53,328 nucleotides of DNA, from contig CAMYND010000016.1 of NCBI GenBank assembly GCA_947259645.1, positions 1 through 53,328 on the forward strand, in the 5' to 3' direction. The notes below the pieces were generated by a model, which worked only from the letters and a program-made list of their open reading frames with translations, was not told the DNA's origin and made no database searches. The position numbers were made by a program, and so were the translations under genes. Of this stretch, positions 1 to 8,307 are shown piece after piece. The stretch is from Thermodesulfovibrionia bacterium (GTDB lineage: Bacteria > Nitrospirota > Thermodesulfovibrionia > UBA6902). Each line of letters opens with the position of its first letter. Position 1 is the stretch's first letter.

Positions 1-488
1 TAATCTTCATTTAGTATTCCATCACAGTCATCATCATTATTGTCACAAGTACTGTCATTAACCGCTGCTCCGGCATAGCGATCACAGGTGTCCACTTCAC
101 GTCCATTCTGACACTCCTTCTGTCCCACATTTCCACTACATGCTCCTACGCCGCATGTGGTTCCTGTCACTACATAATCTTCATCTACTGCTCCATCACA
201 GTCATCATCTACGAAGTTACAAAGACTGTCATCAGCAGCTGCTCGAGCCAAAGGATCACAGGTGTTTACTTCATTTCCATTCTGACACTCCATCTGTCCC
301 GTATTTCCACTACATGCTCCTACGCCGCATGTGGTTCCTGTCACTACATAATCTTCATCTACTGGGCCATCACAGTCATCATCTACGAAGTTACAAAGAC
401 TGTCATCAGCAGCTGCTCCGGCAAAAGGATCACAAGTGTCTCCAACCCAGACTCCGGCGCTGCAGATTTCTCTGCCTCTGTTGCCAGC
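1..488 (-). repeat. Tandem about 174-bp coding repeats (MopE-like metal-binding units)
   Basis: The segment starting ACATGCTCC (plus-strand reading) at 138 recurs at 312, exactly 174 bases later, and a diverged copy starts near 489, 177 bases further on. The unit encodes 58-59 residues with a paired-Cys segment (TTCGVGACSGN) and the DDDCDG core. The two central units are nearly identical, which indicates recent expansion; the leftmost is cut by the window edge. Confidence 0.8.
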
Positions 489-1220
489 GCATGCGCCTAC
501 TCCACAGGTTGTCACCCGTGTCTCACCCTCACGATAAGCACGACCACCTGAATCACCATCCTGACAATAAACCGGAGGCTGTTCAGCCACATTGATCGTT
601 GCAGCGCCTGAAACCCCCTCATACGTAGCCGTTATCGTAAACGTACCTGCTTCAGTGGCAGTAAATGAGTTACTGCCGGTGCTCCATTGCGCGCCTTCAG
701 CATCACCCGTTGATCCATCCGAGTATATAGCTGTTACAGTAAATGATTGAGATTCTCCGATTTTCAGGTCGACAGATGCGGGAGAGACTGTAACTAAAAC
801 TAAACTTATTTCCGCAGGTTCAATAGTCAGCAACATTTCCGCTTCGGTGTCTGCAAGCCCGCCTACTTCCGTGGAAAGACTGAACCCTACCCGATGTGTT
901 TCTCCCTCAGGTGCGTCTTTAGAAACATTAAAATGAACGGTGAAGTCCCCTGAGCTGTCCGGAGCTATTGTGTCGATTTCTCCGGGCTCAATACGAAGAG
1001 AGAGGAAAACAGGCGACTCAGAGATAGCAGCCTTAACCCCCTTGACAGTCTTTTGACTCCCGTTGTTTATATGGATGTTGACCTGATTGTCAACAGACCC
1101 AGCCTTGGCTGAACGTGCAATGCTCGTGCGGCCCCTGTTTTCAGCAGCTTGTGATGTATTCCATCCCGCACATACAAGCAGCAGGACAATCACTACATAT
1201 TTACCGATATTCTCTTTCAT
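1..1220 (-). CDS. MopE-like Cys-rich metal-binding-repeat exported protein, 3' part outside window
   Basis: An open frame of 406 codons runs on the minus strand from an ATG at 1220 off the left edge. Residues 1-26 form a signal peptide (KYVVIVLLLVCAG core, cleavage near SQAA). Next comes a beta-rich region, then a bacterial Ig-like (Big_2) domain beginning VSPASVDLKIGESQSF, and from about residue 205 a Cys-rich part made of about 58-residue repeats with DDDCDG and VDEDY cores. DDDCDG blocks are the putative metal-binding motif of MopE and related surface proteins. The start has a weak GAGATAGA upstream. It follows gene C (stop at 1333) by 112 bases and is probably in the same transcription unit. 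Secretion and surface location are inferred from the signal peptide and family; binding of calcium or copper is family knowledge only. The C-terminus cannot be seen. Confidence 0.8.
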   Translation of the reverse strand, partial: MKENIGKYVVIVLLLVCAGWNTSQAAENRGRTSIARSAKAGSVDNQVNIHINNGSQKTVKGVKAAISESPVFLSLRIEPGEIDTIAPDSSGDFTVHFNVSKDAPEGETHRVGFSLSTEVGGLADTEAEMLLTIEPAEISLVLVTVSPASVDLKIGESQSFTVTAIYSDGSTGDAEGAQWSTGSNSFTATEAGTFTITATYEGVSGAATINVAEQPPVYCQDGDSGGRAYREGETRVTTCGVGACAGNRGREICSAGVWVGDTCDPFAGAAADDSLCNFVDDDCDGPVDEDYVVTGTTCGVGACSGNTGQMECQNGNEVNTCDPLARAAADDSLCNFVDDDCDGAVDEDYVVTGTTCGVGACSGNVGQKECQNGREVDTCDRYAGAAVNDSTCDNNDDDCDGILNED

Positions 1221-1332
1221 TCTATCTCACAAAACTATAGAGTTAATTTGCCGACCTGGAACCGCATTCTTTATCGATTTTCATATTTGTAACCATCGCT
1301 TGCCAGTACCTTGTTTTTGAGGCTTTGGTGTT

Positions 1333-3426
1333 CTACCGCCCCGGCTTACCAAATTTCATATTCAGCCAGACATAATCCGGTTCTCCGTTATTAACGATAA
1401 AGGCGTCCACGTCTCCGTCACCATCCAGATCGCCCAGTGCAATACCAGTACTTTTCGCCCGTCCCAAGTCCACCCTGCTAGCTTTGAAGGTTCCGGTGCC
1501 GTCATTGAGCCAAATACGGTTGCCGCGACCGGTGCTCACCACATAGACATCCCTGTCGCCATCTCCGTCGAGATCACCGGCGGCAGCGTCGGCGCCGTCA
1601 AGTGAAGCCAGCCGCTGGCCTCCCCCAGGATTGAGCCAGATTTTGTGGCCGTCATCTGCAGCATTGACGACAAAGGCGTCGTCATCGCCGTCACCGTCCA
1701 GATCCGCGAGCACAACAGCCCGAGAAATGCCCCTGCCCGGCCCATATCCAGCGCGGCTGAAACGGCCGGCTGTGTTGAGCCAGATCTCACCGGGCTCACC
1801 ACGGTCGGTGACCACGACCGCGTCGAGATCATTGTCCCGATCAATATCGCTAAAAGCCACGTCCATACTGTCACTGGCCAGTTCCCCAACAGCTTTTTTG
1901 TCTTCCCTCAATTCCGCATTGCGGCCTGTATTCAACCAGACACGGTCAGGCTGGCCTTCGCGTGCGATGAAGACATCCAGGTCGCCATCCCTGTCAACAT
2001 CACCGAGCGCAACACCACGGCCCCTGCCCCGGTCGAGTTCCAGCGGCTCTTTGGCACTCTCAATACGCACACTGTCGTACCGCTTCCGGGCGATTTTAAA
2101 TCGCCCCCTTCCATCATTGAGCCAAATTCGATCAGTCTGATTGAAGTTTGTGACATAGGCGTCCAAATCACCGTCTCTATCCAAATCTCCGAGCGCTACA
2201 GCGGTGCTTCGCCCTTCTCCCAGGCTCTCGTTGTTCCAGGTAAAGCTGCCGTCGCCATTATTAAGCCAAACTATATTGGGACCTCCGGAATTAGCAACAA
2301 AAGCGTCCAAATCACCGTCCCTGTCCAAATCTCCGAGTGCCACGTCAGCGCCGCTGTGGTTAAAGCGCTTGTTCAGTTTAGGCGGATAGCCGGTCCTTTC
2401 CCCTGTGGTGTCTATGATACTGTCCTCTGAGGTGACCAGGAGTTTTGCTGGAGAGCAGTTTATTTCCTCAAAAGTTGCGAGAATATCGGTTTCGCCCTCA
2501 TCAATAGCAGAAGCTTCACCTTCGAACACGGTAGCGACGGTAGAGTTGCTGCTTGCCCAATTAAGACCACTGGTGATGTCGCTTGTTTCGCCGCTTGAGA
2601 AAGTCATAACAACAGTGAAGATCACTGTCTCGCCAATCTGCGCCTGGGCTTCGGAAGGTGAAACCTCACATGCCACTGGGACATCCTTAACAGTGAGTTT
2701 AGCCTGATTGCTCGTCAAACCGCCCTCTGCCGCCCAGACCGTAATCTCACCCGGCGAAAGTCCGATGGCTCGGCCTCCTAGCTCCAACCGTGCGATCGTC
2801 CCGTCGCTGCCTGACCAGGTAGCGCTATCACTCACATCTTTTTCCCGTCCATCAGCGTATTTTTTCGTTGCCTTGTATTGCACCAGGTCATCAGGTGTCT
2901 CACCAAGCACAATGGTCGCCTCAGACGGTGTGATCTCTAATTCGTCCTTCCGCGTTTCAATTGGTCGGGTGCCGGTAGCGCTGCCCATACCCGCCAACGC
3001 CACAGCTGAAGAGATTTCAGTTTTGCCTATTTGCTTGGGACCCTGATGCAGAATATAGACATCTAATTCTTTGATTCTGTATAAATCAATCTGTGCAATC
3101 GAAGTATCCTTGATCGACCATTTATTGCTTAAGATCAAATCTTTGATAATAGGAATATCGTTTGGAACATGAAAACCAAATTTGAAGTCGTGGAATTGGA
3201 TCGCCGCCTTTTCCGGTCCTTTGTTTGCTAGTTTGATAGTGCCGGTGATTTTAATTCTGGGATCAAGACCGTCACTAATAAGTTTTCTTAAATCAATACT
3301 ATCGTCAAACTTAACCGTTCCTATAGTAAGCGGATGCTCTTTTGGTAAAAGAAACGGTGATAACACGGTAAGGGCTGCATCAATGAGCTTGACTCCCGTC
3401 TTTTTTTCAAATTCAATTTCGCTCAT
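1333..3426 (-). CDS. Modular protein C: repeated X domain, two Ig-like domains, seven VCBS/FG-GAP repeats
   Basis: This 697-residue protein has no signal peptide of its own. Residues 1-160 are domain X (starts MSEIEFEKKTGVKL), nearly the same as the N-terminus of gene B. Residues about 163-333 are two bacterial Ig-like domains (each begins with a V/ITPSEA or VSPSEA strand). Residues about 355-690 hold seven repeats of the type ALGDLDRDGDLDAF followed by WLN, the Ca-binding loop of VCBS/FG-GAP repeats; seven copies fit one seven-bladed beta-propeller. The start ATG overlaps the stop of gene B as ATGA. Domain X sits at a junction also seen between A and B, so C is probably the C-terminal part of a larger exported protein now split by a frameshift, or is translationally coupled to B. 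Domain X is not recognised; propeller-mediated adhesion or ligand binding is inference. Confidence 0.75.
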   Translation of the reverse strand: MSEIEFEKKTGVKLIDAALTVLSPFLLPKEHPLTIGTVKFDDSIDLRKLISDGLDPRIKITGTIKLANKGPEKAAIQFHDFKFGFHVPNDIPIIKDLILSNKWSIKDTSIAQIDLYRIKELDVYILHQGPKQIGKTEISSAVALAGMGSATGTRPIETRKDELEITPSEATIVLGETPDDLVQYKATKKYADGREKDVSDSATWSGSDGTIARLELGGRAIGLSPGEITVWAAEGGLTSNQAKLTVKDVPVACEVSPSEAQAQIGETVIFTVVMTFSSGETSDITSGLNWASSNSTVATVFEGEASAIDEGETDILATFEEINCSPAKLLVTSEDSIIDTTGERTGYPPKLNKRFNHSGADVALGDLDRDGDLDAFVANSGGPNIVWLNNGDGSFTWNNESLGEGRSTAVALGDLDRDGDLDAYVTNFNQTDRIWLNDGRGRFKIARKRYDSVRIESAKEPLELDRGRGRGVALGDVDRDGDLDVFIAREGQPDRVWLNTGRNAELREDKKAVGELASDSMDVAFSDIDRDNDLDAVVVTDRGEPGEIWLNTAGRFSRAGYGPGRGISRAVVLADLDGDGDDDAFVVNAADDGHKIWLNPGGGQRLASLDGADAAAGDLDGDGDRDVYVVSTGRGNRIWLNDGTGTFKASRVDLGRAKSTGIALGDLDGDGDVDAFIVNNGEPDYVWLNMKFGKPGR

Positions 3427-4983
3427 TTCTGTAATCGGCCAGATGTAGGAGGCATATGCGTATCAAGCAGGATAGGCGCCTTATGTTCTCCTGGCTTATC
3501 ACCCGGGGCTTCAATGTCAACCTTTTCGAGGTCAGGCAAAATCCAGGTAACAACGGTATCTGATGCCTTGCCAAGCCATCCGAGGTCCAGGGTTCCCTTG
3601 ATCCCGGTAAAGCCCGATTCATGGCTCTGCACATCTCCCGCGCGTGCTACTCCCTTAGTAAGTGAGAAGGCAGCGTTTGTCACCGTCGCAATTGACTTGT
3701 TGGGTGACTCAAATGTAACAAGATTAGTCACGATTTCTTTCGATCCTTCCCGTATCACATAGCTCATGCCGTGGGAAACAACCGCCGCAAAAAATGGCGC
3801 GGCGGGTCCTGTTCCGGAAAAAGCGCCTGTCAACGACGGCAGTATTAAAAAGGTGCGTGTAACCTCAGTTAGCGTGGCGCCGATTGCTCCGAGTGAGACC
3901 TTAGGTCCGTTATCCAGTAACGTAAACGTCACCTCGTTGAGAAGGATTCGGCCTTTGTCGGAAAGCCAGCCGTTATCGTCTGTACTTAAGACCAGCGGTG
4001 CGTTCTCGGGGACAGCCAGCCCAAGTGCTTCTGTTAAGATGTGTGATGTGGTCCCCTTGGATATCGTTCTCGGTTCTAACTGGATTGAATCTAAAATCAG
4101 ACCAACGAATACAAGTGTCACATTGTCTGTCGGAGTACCGTTGTGGGATGCCCAGACCATTTGAAAGCCTGGTTCTTGTGCCGTAAGTTTACCCTTCTTT
4201 ACGTCAATTTTCTTAATAAGAGTCAACCCCGGACTGACGCCAAATTTATCCTTCGAGGTCTTGTTGAACACCTCGAGGAATTTCGTGTAGGCGGCATCAG
4301 CTAAGGCCTTCCTGATTATCATTGGCGCGCTATCCTTCGGATCAGAGGGACTGTTGATCCAGTGATATCGCGTGTTATCATGGGCACGGACGTCGACAGG
4401 TCCTGTTGATTGGTTCAGGATCACGCTCAAATCCCGTTCGCCGCCTTTACCGGGAATGAAGACTAACTGCGGCCTGATCACCAGGTTGTGCTTCCGTATC
4501 TCGACCGGTCTTGTACCCGTGGCACTGCCCATTCCCGTCAACGATACAGTTGATGAGATTTCAGTTTTGCCAGTGTGTTTGGGCCCTTGATGCAGGATAT
4601 GGACATCGAACGCTTCGATATTGTCGGGATTGATTCGGGCAATTGATTCATCCTTAATCAACCAATCATTATTTAAGAGTAAGTCTTTTAAAACAGGAAT
4701 ATTGTTTGGAACATGGAAACCTATTTTGAAATCACGGAACTGAATCGTCGCCTTTTCCGGTCCCTTGTCTGCTAGTCCTATAGTGCCGGTAATCATAATT
4801 CTGGGATTAAGACCAGCACTAATAAAACTTAAATCAATTGTCTTATCAAACTTAACCGTTCCTATAGTAAGCGTACGATCTTCTTCTTTTGGTAAAAGAA
4901 ACGGTGATAACACGGTAAGGGCTGCATCAATGAGCTTGACTCCCGTCTTTTTTTCAAATTCAATTTCGCTCATTTCTGTAATC
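3338..4983. repeat. Perfect 99-bp direct repeat flanking gene B (3338-3436 and 4885-4983)
   Basis: Bases 3338-3436 and 4885-4983 are identical over 99 positions, offset 1547. They encode the start of domain X in C and B. Silent positions have not diverged, so the duplication or a gene conversion is recent. Recombination between the copies would delete 1547 bases and fuse the A/B junction directly to C. Confidence 0.85.
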
Positions 4984-4985
4984 AA
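3423..4985 (-). CDS. Modular protein B: domain X plus domain Y, no signal peptide
   Basis: The open frame gives 520 residues from a TTG at 4985; an in-frame ATG (MSEIEFEKK) lies at 4973 and is the likelier start if B is translated alone. Residues 1-165 are domain X, paralogous to the start of C; residues 166-515 are domain Y (PQLVFIPGKGGERDL through GTLDLGWLGKASDTVV), paralogous to the C-terminal two thirds of A. It overlaps the end of A by 26 bases and the start of C by 4. No signal peptide is visible, which makes no sense for a stand-alone copy of exported domains. Removing one copy of a 22-base tandem duplication would join it in frame to A. I read it as the middle piece of an A-B(-C) protein. 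Neither X nor Y matches a family I can name. Confidence 0.65.
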   Translation of the reverse strand: MITEMSEIEFEKKTGVKLIDAALTVLSPFLLPKEEDRTLTIGTVKFDKTIDLSFISAGLNPRIMITGTIGLADKGPEKATIQFRDFKIGFHVPNNIPVLKDLLLNNDWLIKDESIARINPDNIEAFDVHILHQGPKHTGKTEISSTVSLTGMGSATGTRPVEIRKHNLVIRPQLVFIPGKGGERDLSVILNQSTGPVDVRAHDNTRYHWINSPSDPKDSAPMIIRKALADAAYTKFLEVFNKTSKDKFGVSPGLTLIKKIDVKKGKLTAQEPGFQMVWASHNGTPTDNVTLVFVGLILDSIQLEPRTISKGTTSHILTEALGLAVPENAPLVLSTDDNGWLSDKGRILLNEVTFTLLDNGPKVSLGAIGATLTEVTRTFLILPSLTGAFSGTGPAAPFFAAVVSHGMSYVIREGSKEIVTNLVTFESPNKSIATVTNAAFSLTKGVARAGDVQSHESGFTGIKGTLDLGWLGKASDTVVTWILPDLEKVDIEAPGDKPGEHKAPILLDTHMPPTSGRLQK

Positions 4986-6735
4986 TTTCGCTCATTTCTG
5001 TAATCTTAGTGGTCGCGAAAGCGCGGACCGGCGGCCCGGGTTCGGCCGGACTTTGTGGATCGAGCAGGATAGGCGCCGTATGTTCTCCGGGCAGATCACC
5101 CGGGGCTTCGATGTCTACTGTTTCGAGGTCAGGCAAAACCCAGGTAACAACGGTATCCGAAGCCTTTCCAAGCCATCCGAGATCAAGGGTCCCTTTGATT
5201 CCAGCGAAGCCCGACTTATGACTCTGAACATTTCCAGCAAATGACACGCCTTCAGTAAGTGAGAAGGCGGCGTTTGAAACTTTTGCTATCGACTCGTTGG
5301 AAGACTCAAAAGCAACTAGATTCGTCAAGATTTTTTTTGTTGCCTCCCGTATAACATAGCTTGCGGTGTGAGAAACGACAGCCGCAAAATACGGTGCGGC
5401 AGCTCCTGTTTCGACAAAGGCCGTTGTCAAGGGCACCATTGAAAATTCGCGCACTACCTCGGTAAGAGCAGCCCCAATTGCGCCTAGCGAGACCTGAGGT
5501 CCTTTATCTAATAACGTGAACGTCATCTCCGCGAGAAGGATCTCGCCTTTGTCGGAAAGCGTGCCGTTATCATCATTACTCAAGACCAACGGCCTGTTAT
5601 TGGGGGTCAACTCTCCAAGCGCACGTGTCAGGATGTGCGACATTGTAAGCTTGGACAGAGTGTTCGGCTCCAACTGGATTGAATCCAAAATAAGGCCAAC
5701 GAATACAAGCGTTACGTTTTCAGTTGGAATGCCATTGTGGGTTGCCCAGACAATTTGAAAGCCTGGTTCACCAACCTTGAGTTTGCCTTTTTTAACATCA
5801 ATGTCCTTAATCAGATCTAAACCAGGATTTACTTTAAATCTATCCTCCACGGCTTTATTAAAACTGTCGATGGCATTTTTTGAGGCCTTAAGTGCTTTGG
5901 CCTTTATCAGCTTAATTATGGGATTGTCGTCTGTATACGTTTTGCCAACCCAATGGTATTCCGTACTGTCGTGGTCGCGCACATCGACAGATCCTGAGAG
6001 TTGGTTCAAAGTTACGCTTAAGTCCTTTACGCCTTCTTTACCGGGAATGAAAACTATCTGCGGCGTAATCCGTAATCCCTCTTCGACTACGGTGAGAGAT
6101 ACACTGTCCACATCCCTGGCGCTATCCTTAACCGTACCGCCTAGCCACGACTCGACATCTTTACAGTTTCCTACACAGAGCTTTAAGACAACATCCCCTG
6201 AAGAGTCGCTCGCCTTGATGCCCTCGACATAAAGCTTGTCAGGGATCGATACGGTTTCCCCTGCGCTCCCCTCAGTCAGCCAACCTCTTTCTGCTTCAGT
6301 GCCACTCCAGGTAAAAGGCAAATTTAATTCATTAGTACGATCAGGTCCGGTCCAGACTCGGACCTTCTCCTTGCCCTCATCGTTTACGGCAAGGGTGACC
6401 GGAATGTCTTGACGCGGACGCCAAGTAGTAAGCTTGAGGACAAGAAGATCGTCCTCACCGTCAATTGCACCGGAATCATTCAAATCCGGTGTTTTATTGA
6501 GGTTATCATCGTCATGATTTACCCGGACATAGCCGCCGGGCTCTTCCTCGGATTCCTCTGGAACAGTATCAATGGCGAGGTCGGCTGCTATTACTTCAAT
6601 GACAATGTCATCTGGCGGGTCGACTGCCGGCACACTTGCCGCCATGGCTTGCTGATAAGACCCTGCGATTAGAGCAAGCAACAGTAATAAATGCAGCAAC
6701 CTCATTTTTTTTAGTAATGTGCTTATATTCAGCAT
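4960..6735 (-). CDS. Modular exported protein A: signal peptide, Ca-loop region, domain Y; ends in a frameshifted tail
   Basis: The chosen ATG at 6735 gives 591 residues and a signal peptide (TLLKKMRLLHLLLLLALIAG, cleavage near QAMA); an ATG at 6705 and a GTG at 6804 are alternatives, and no start has a strong ribosome site. After the signal comes a segment with an EF-hand/dockerin-like loop (DLNDSGAIDGEDDLL), a beta-rich region, then domain Y (PQIVFIPGKEGVKDL onward), closely similar to that of B. The last residues read ITEMSEIDYRNERN and stop; the first eight belong to the start of domain X, after which the frame is lost because a 22-base unit is present twice. So A seems to have continued into B. 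It lies downstream of a CsgG-like gene with a gap of about 167 bases. Function unknown. Confidence 0.7.
   Translation of the reverse strand: MLNISTLLKKMRLLHLLLLLALIAGSYQQAMAASVPAVDPPDDIVIEVIAADLAIDTVPEESEEEPGGYVRVNHDDDNLNKTPDLNDSGAIDGEDDLLVLKLTTWRPRQDIPVTLAVNDEGKEKVRVWTGPDRTNELNLPFTWSGTEAERGWLTEGSAGETVSIPDKLYVEGIKASDSSGDVVLKLCVGNCKDVESWLGGTVKDSARDVDSVSLTVVEEGLRITPQIVFIPGKEGVKDLSVTLNQLSGSVDVRDHDSTEYHWVGKTYTDDNPIIKLIKAKALKASKNAIDSFNKAVEDRFKVNPGLDLIKDIDVKKGKLKVGEPGFQIVWATHNGIPTENVTLVFVGLILDSIQLEPNTLSKLTMSHILTRALGELTPNNRPLVLSNDDNGTLSDKGEILLAEMTFTLLDKGPQVSLGAIGAALTEVVREFSMVPLTTAFVETGAAAPYFAAVVSHTASYVIREATKKILTNLVAFESSNESIAKVSNAAFSLTEGVSFAGNVQSHKSGFAGIKGTLDLGWLGKASDTVVTWVLPDLETVDIEAPGDLPGEHTAPILLDPQSPAEPGPPVRAFATTKITEMSEIDYRNERN
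4961..5004 (-). repeat. Perfect 22-bp tandem duplication at the A/B junction
   Basis: The 22-base unit at 4961-4982 is repeated exactly at 4983-5004 (plus-strand unit starts CAATTTCGCTCATTTC). Because 22 is not a multiple of three, the second copy shifts the frame of A into a stop after DYRNERN. With one copy the reading would run ITEMSEIEFEKKTGV from A straight into B. The copy number could change by replication slippage. Confidence 0.85.
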
Positions 6736-6902
6736 TATTCTGTTTAGTACAGATAAGTTATTGCTGACATCAGATTCTCGATAATTCAGATCTTCACTCT
6801 GCACAGCGCATTAGAAAAAGAAGATCAGTGTTTTGCTCTACCTACAGTCAAGATTTTTCTTATAAAAGACTGTTTTTGACACCTGACAGTTATCTTTACC
6901 AG

Positions 6903-8033
6903 CTACTTCAACGAGACTATATCCCCTCTTTTTATGGGAATGCTCCCCAAGCTTGATACCACCCTGGCAAAACTGACATTATCCTTTGCGGAAAAGACAC
7001 TTATCTCTGCCGTCTTTTCACACTCGGTATAGATCAACATCCCGGTCACCGGGTCGGTTATCCTGTTCACCTCAGCTTCTACAACCATCTCCTGGCCCAC
7101 GTTGATGTTATGGCTGCTGCCGGCATTAACGATGACCGTCCCGTCAGGTTTTACCGCTGCCACCAAACCCTTCCAGGGTACCCGCTTCAGATCCTCAAAT
7201 ATCTTCACCACCGCATCCTGTATTGCCAAACGCGTTGCCTGTCCAATCACCGTCTTCTCAAACTCCTTTGAAACTGTCGTCAGCCCTGCCACCCCCAGCG
7301 CCCTCTGTGTGCTGTCCCTTGTCAGCTCTCCCCGTGCATCAATACTCTTTATAATGCTCCCCGTGTTAATGTCTATAAGACGAATATCCAGTCGCACCAC
7401 CCCGACGACGGTCTCCTTGCCATGCTTGAACGCGGGGTCTGCAGCGACAAGGGCATCAATCACGTCCGACGCCTCAAATATCCCAACAATCTCTGCTGCC
7501 TTGCCGATGCTCAGCTTTGTCCCTGAGGCTTTCCCCTTGACGCTTTCTGAAAATTCGGTGATAACTCCCTTGATAATGACCTGTGCCCCCATAAGTTTCC
7601 CGGCCTGCACAGAAGATTCACTGGTAACTGCACCGGATTTTTTCAGGACAAGCTCATCCCGCAGGTCTGAGACCATGTCGCGGTCTATAACCATAAAGTT
7701 TTTACTCTTTGACAGTGCCGTAATAAGTTGGGCCTTCAGTCCCTTTTCAGCCTTCATGCCCGAGGGTATTCCCGCTGCGGCTACTTCAAATGAGGAGACA
7801 AGCACTCTTTTAGTTGGCAGATTGGGATCAAAGGGGATTTCAAATGGGGGGAGCTCAGGGAGTGCCGGCTCTTCTTTTGCCTTGACAGCATTGCTAGTGC
7901 TGTCCTCATCCTGCATCAAGCTGTCGATATCATCTTGGATCGTAAATCCCCGGACATCCCCGCTGATGAAAAAGATCAATCCTGTAAATAGAGTTAGGAC
8001 AATTACAATGTTAAATAAAACATTACGAGCCAT
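6903..8033 (-). CDS. CsgG-family outer-membrane protein, copy 1
   Basis: This 376-residue protein has an N-terminal hydrophobic signal (FNIVIVLTLFTGLIFFISG) without a lipobox Cys, a CsgG core at about residues 65-280 (KRVLVSSFEV, LKAQLITALSKSKNFMVIDR, GAQVIIKGVITEF, RLDIRLIDINTGSI) and a C-terminal about 85-residue beta domain (PDGTVIVNAGSSHNI) resembling the FlgT C-terminal type. In curli systems CsgG forms the outer-membrane pore for subunit export; the classical protein is a lipoprotein, this one is not. Its ATG has an AGGGGG ribosome site. It lies 275 bases after the large cyclase gene and before genes A/B/C. It is one of three paralogs here and shares a 67-base identical stretch with copy 3. 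A pore role is inferred. Confidence 0.85.
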   Translation of the reverse strand: MARNVLFNIVIVLTLFTGLIFFISGDVRGFTIQDDIDSLMQDEDSTSNAVKAKEEPALPELPPFEIPFDPNLPTKRVLVSSFEVAAAGIPSGMKAEKGLKAQLITALSKSKNFMVIDRDMVSDLRDELVLKKSGAVTSESSVQAGKLMGAQVIIKGVITEFSESVKGKASGTKLSIGKAAEIVGIFEASDVIDALVAADPAFKHGKETVVGVVRLDIRLIDINTGSIIKSIDARGELTRDSTQRALGVAGLTTVSKEFEKTVIGQATRLAIQDAVVKIFEDLKRVPWKGLVAAVKPDGTVIVNAGSSHNINVGQEMVVEAEVNRITDPVTGMLIYTECEKTAEISVFSAKDNVSFARVVSSLGSIPIKRGDIVSLK

Positions 8034-8307
8034 AATAGCAACAACCCCCTTTGCGCTATTAAGGGTTTTTTTGATAAGTTACCCACCCGGCCAATGGTAA
8101 ACCGGTATGAAATAATTATGAAAAAAGAGAAATTTGTTTTTAGGAACTTATATTTAAGTATAAATCACGTAAGAGGTATATACAAGAAAAAAAGTGGCTT
8201 TCTAAATTATTATGACAAAACATATTAATTTTAAGTGATATTCTAAAAATACTTATAACAGATTAGATGGATTGATGTAGATGTTCTATACCCCACATGA
8301 GGTATCT

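Noticed and set aside
1631-2430. Long plus-strand open frames opposite gene C
   Set aside because: They are antisense to the regular GAC/GAT-rich VCBS repeats; no ribosome sites, no family pattern, and the minus-strand frame has clear repeats.
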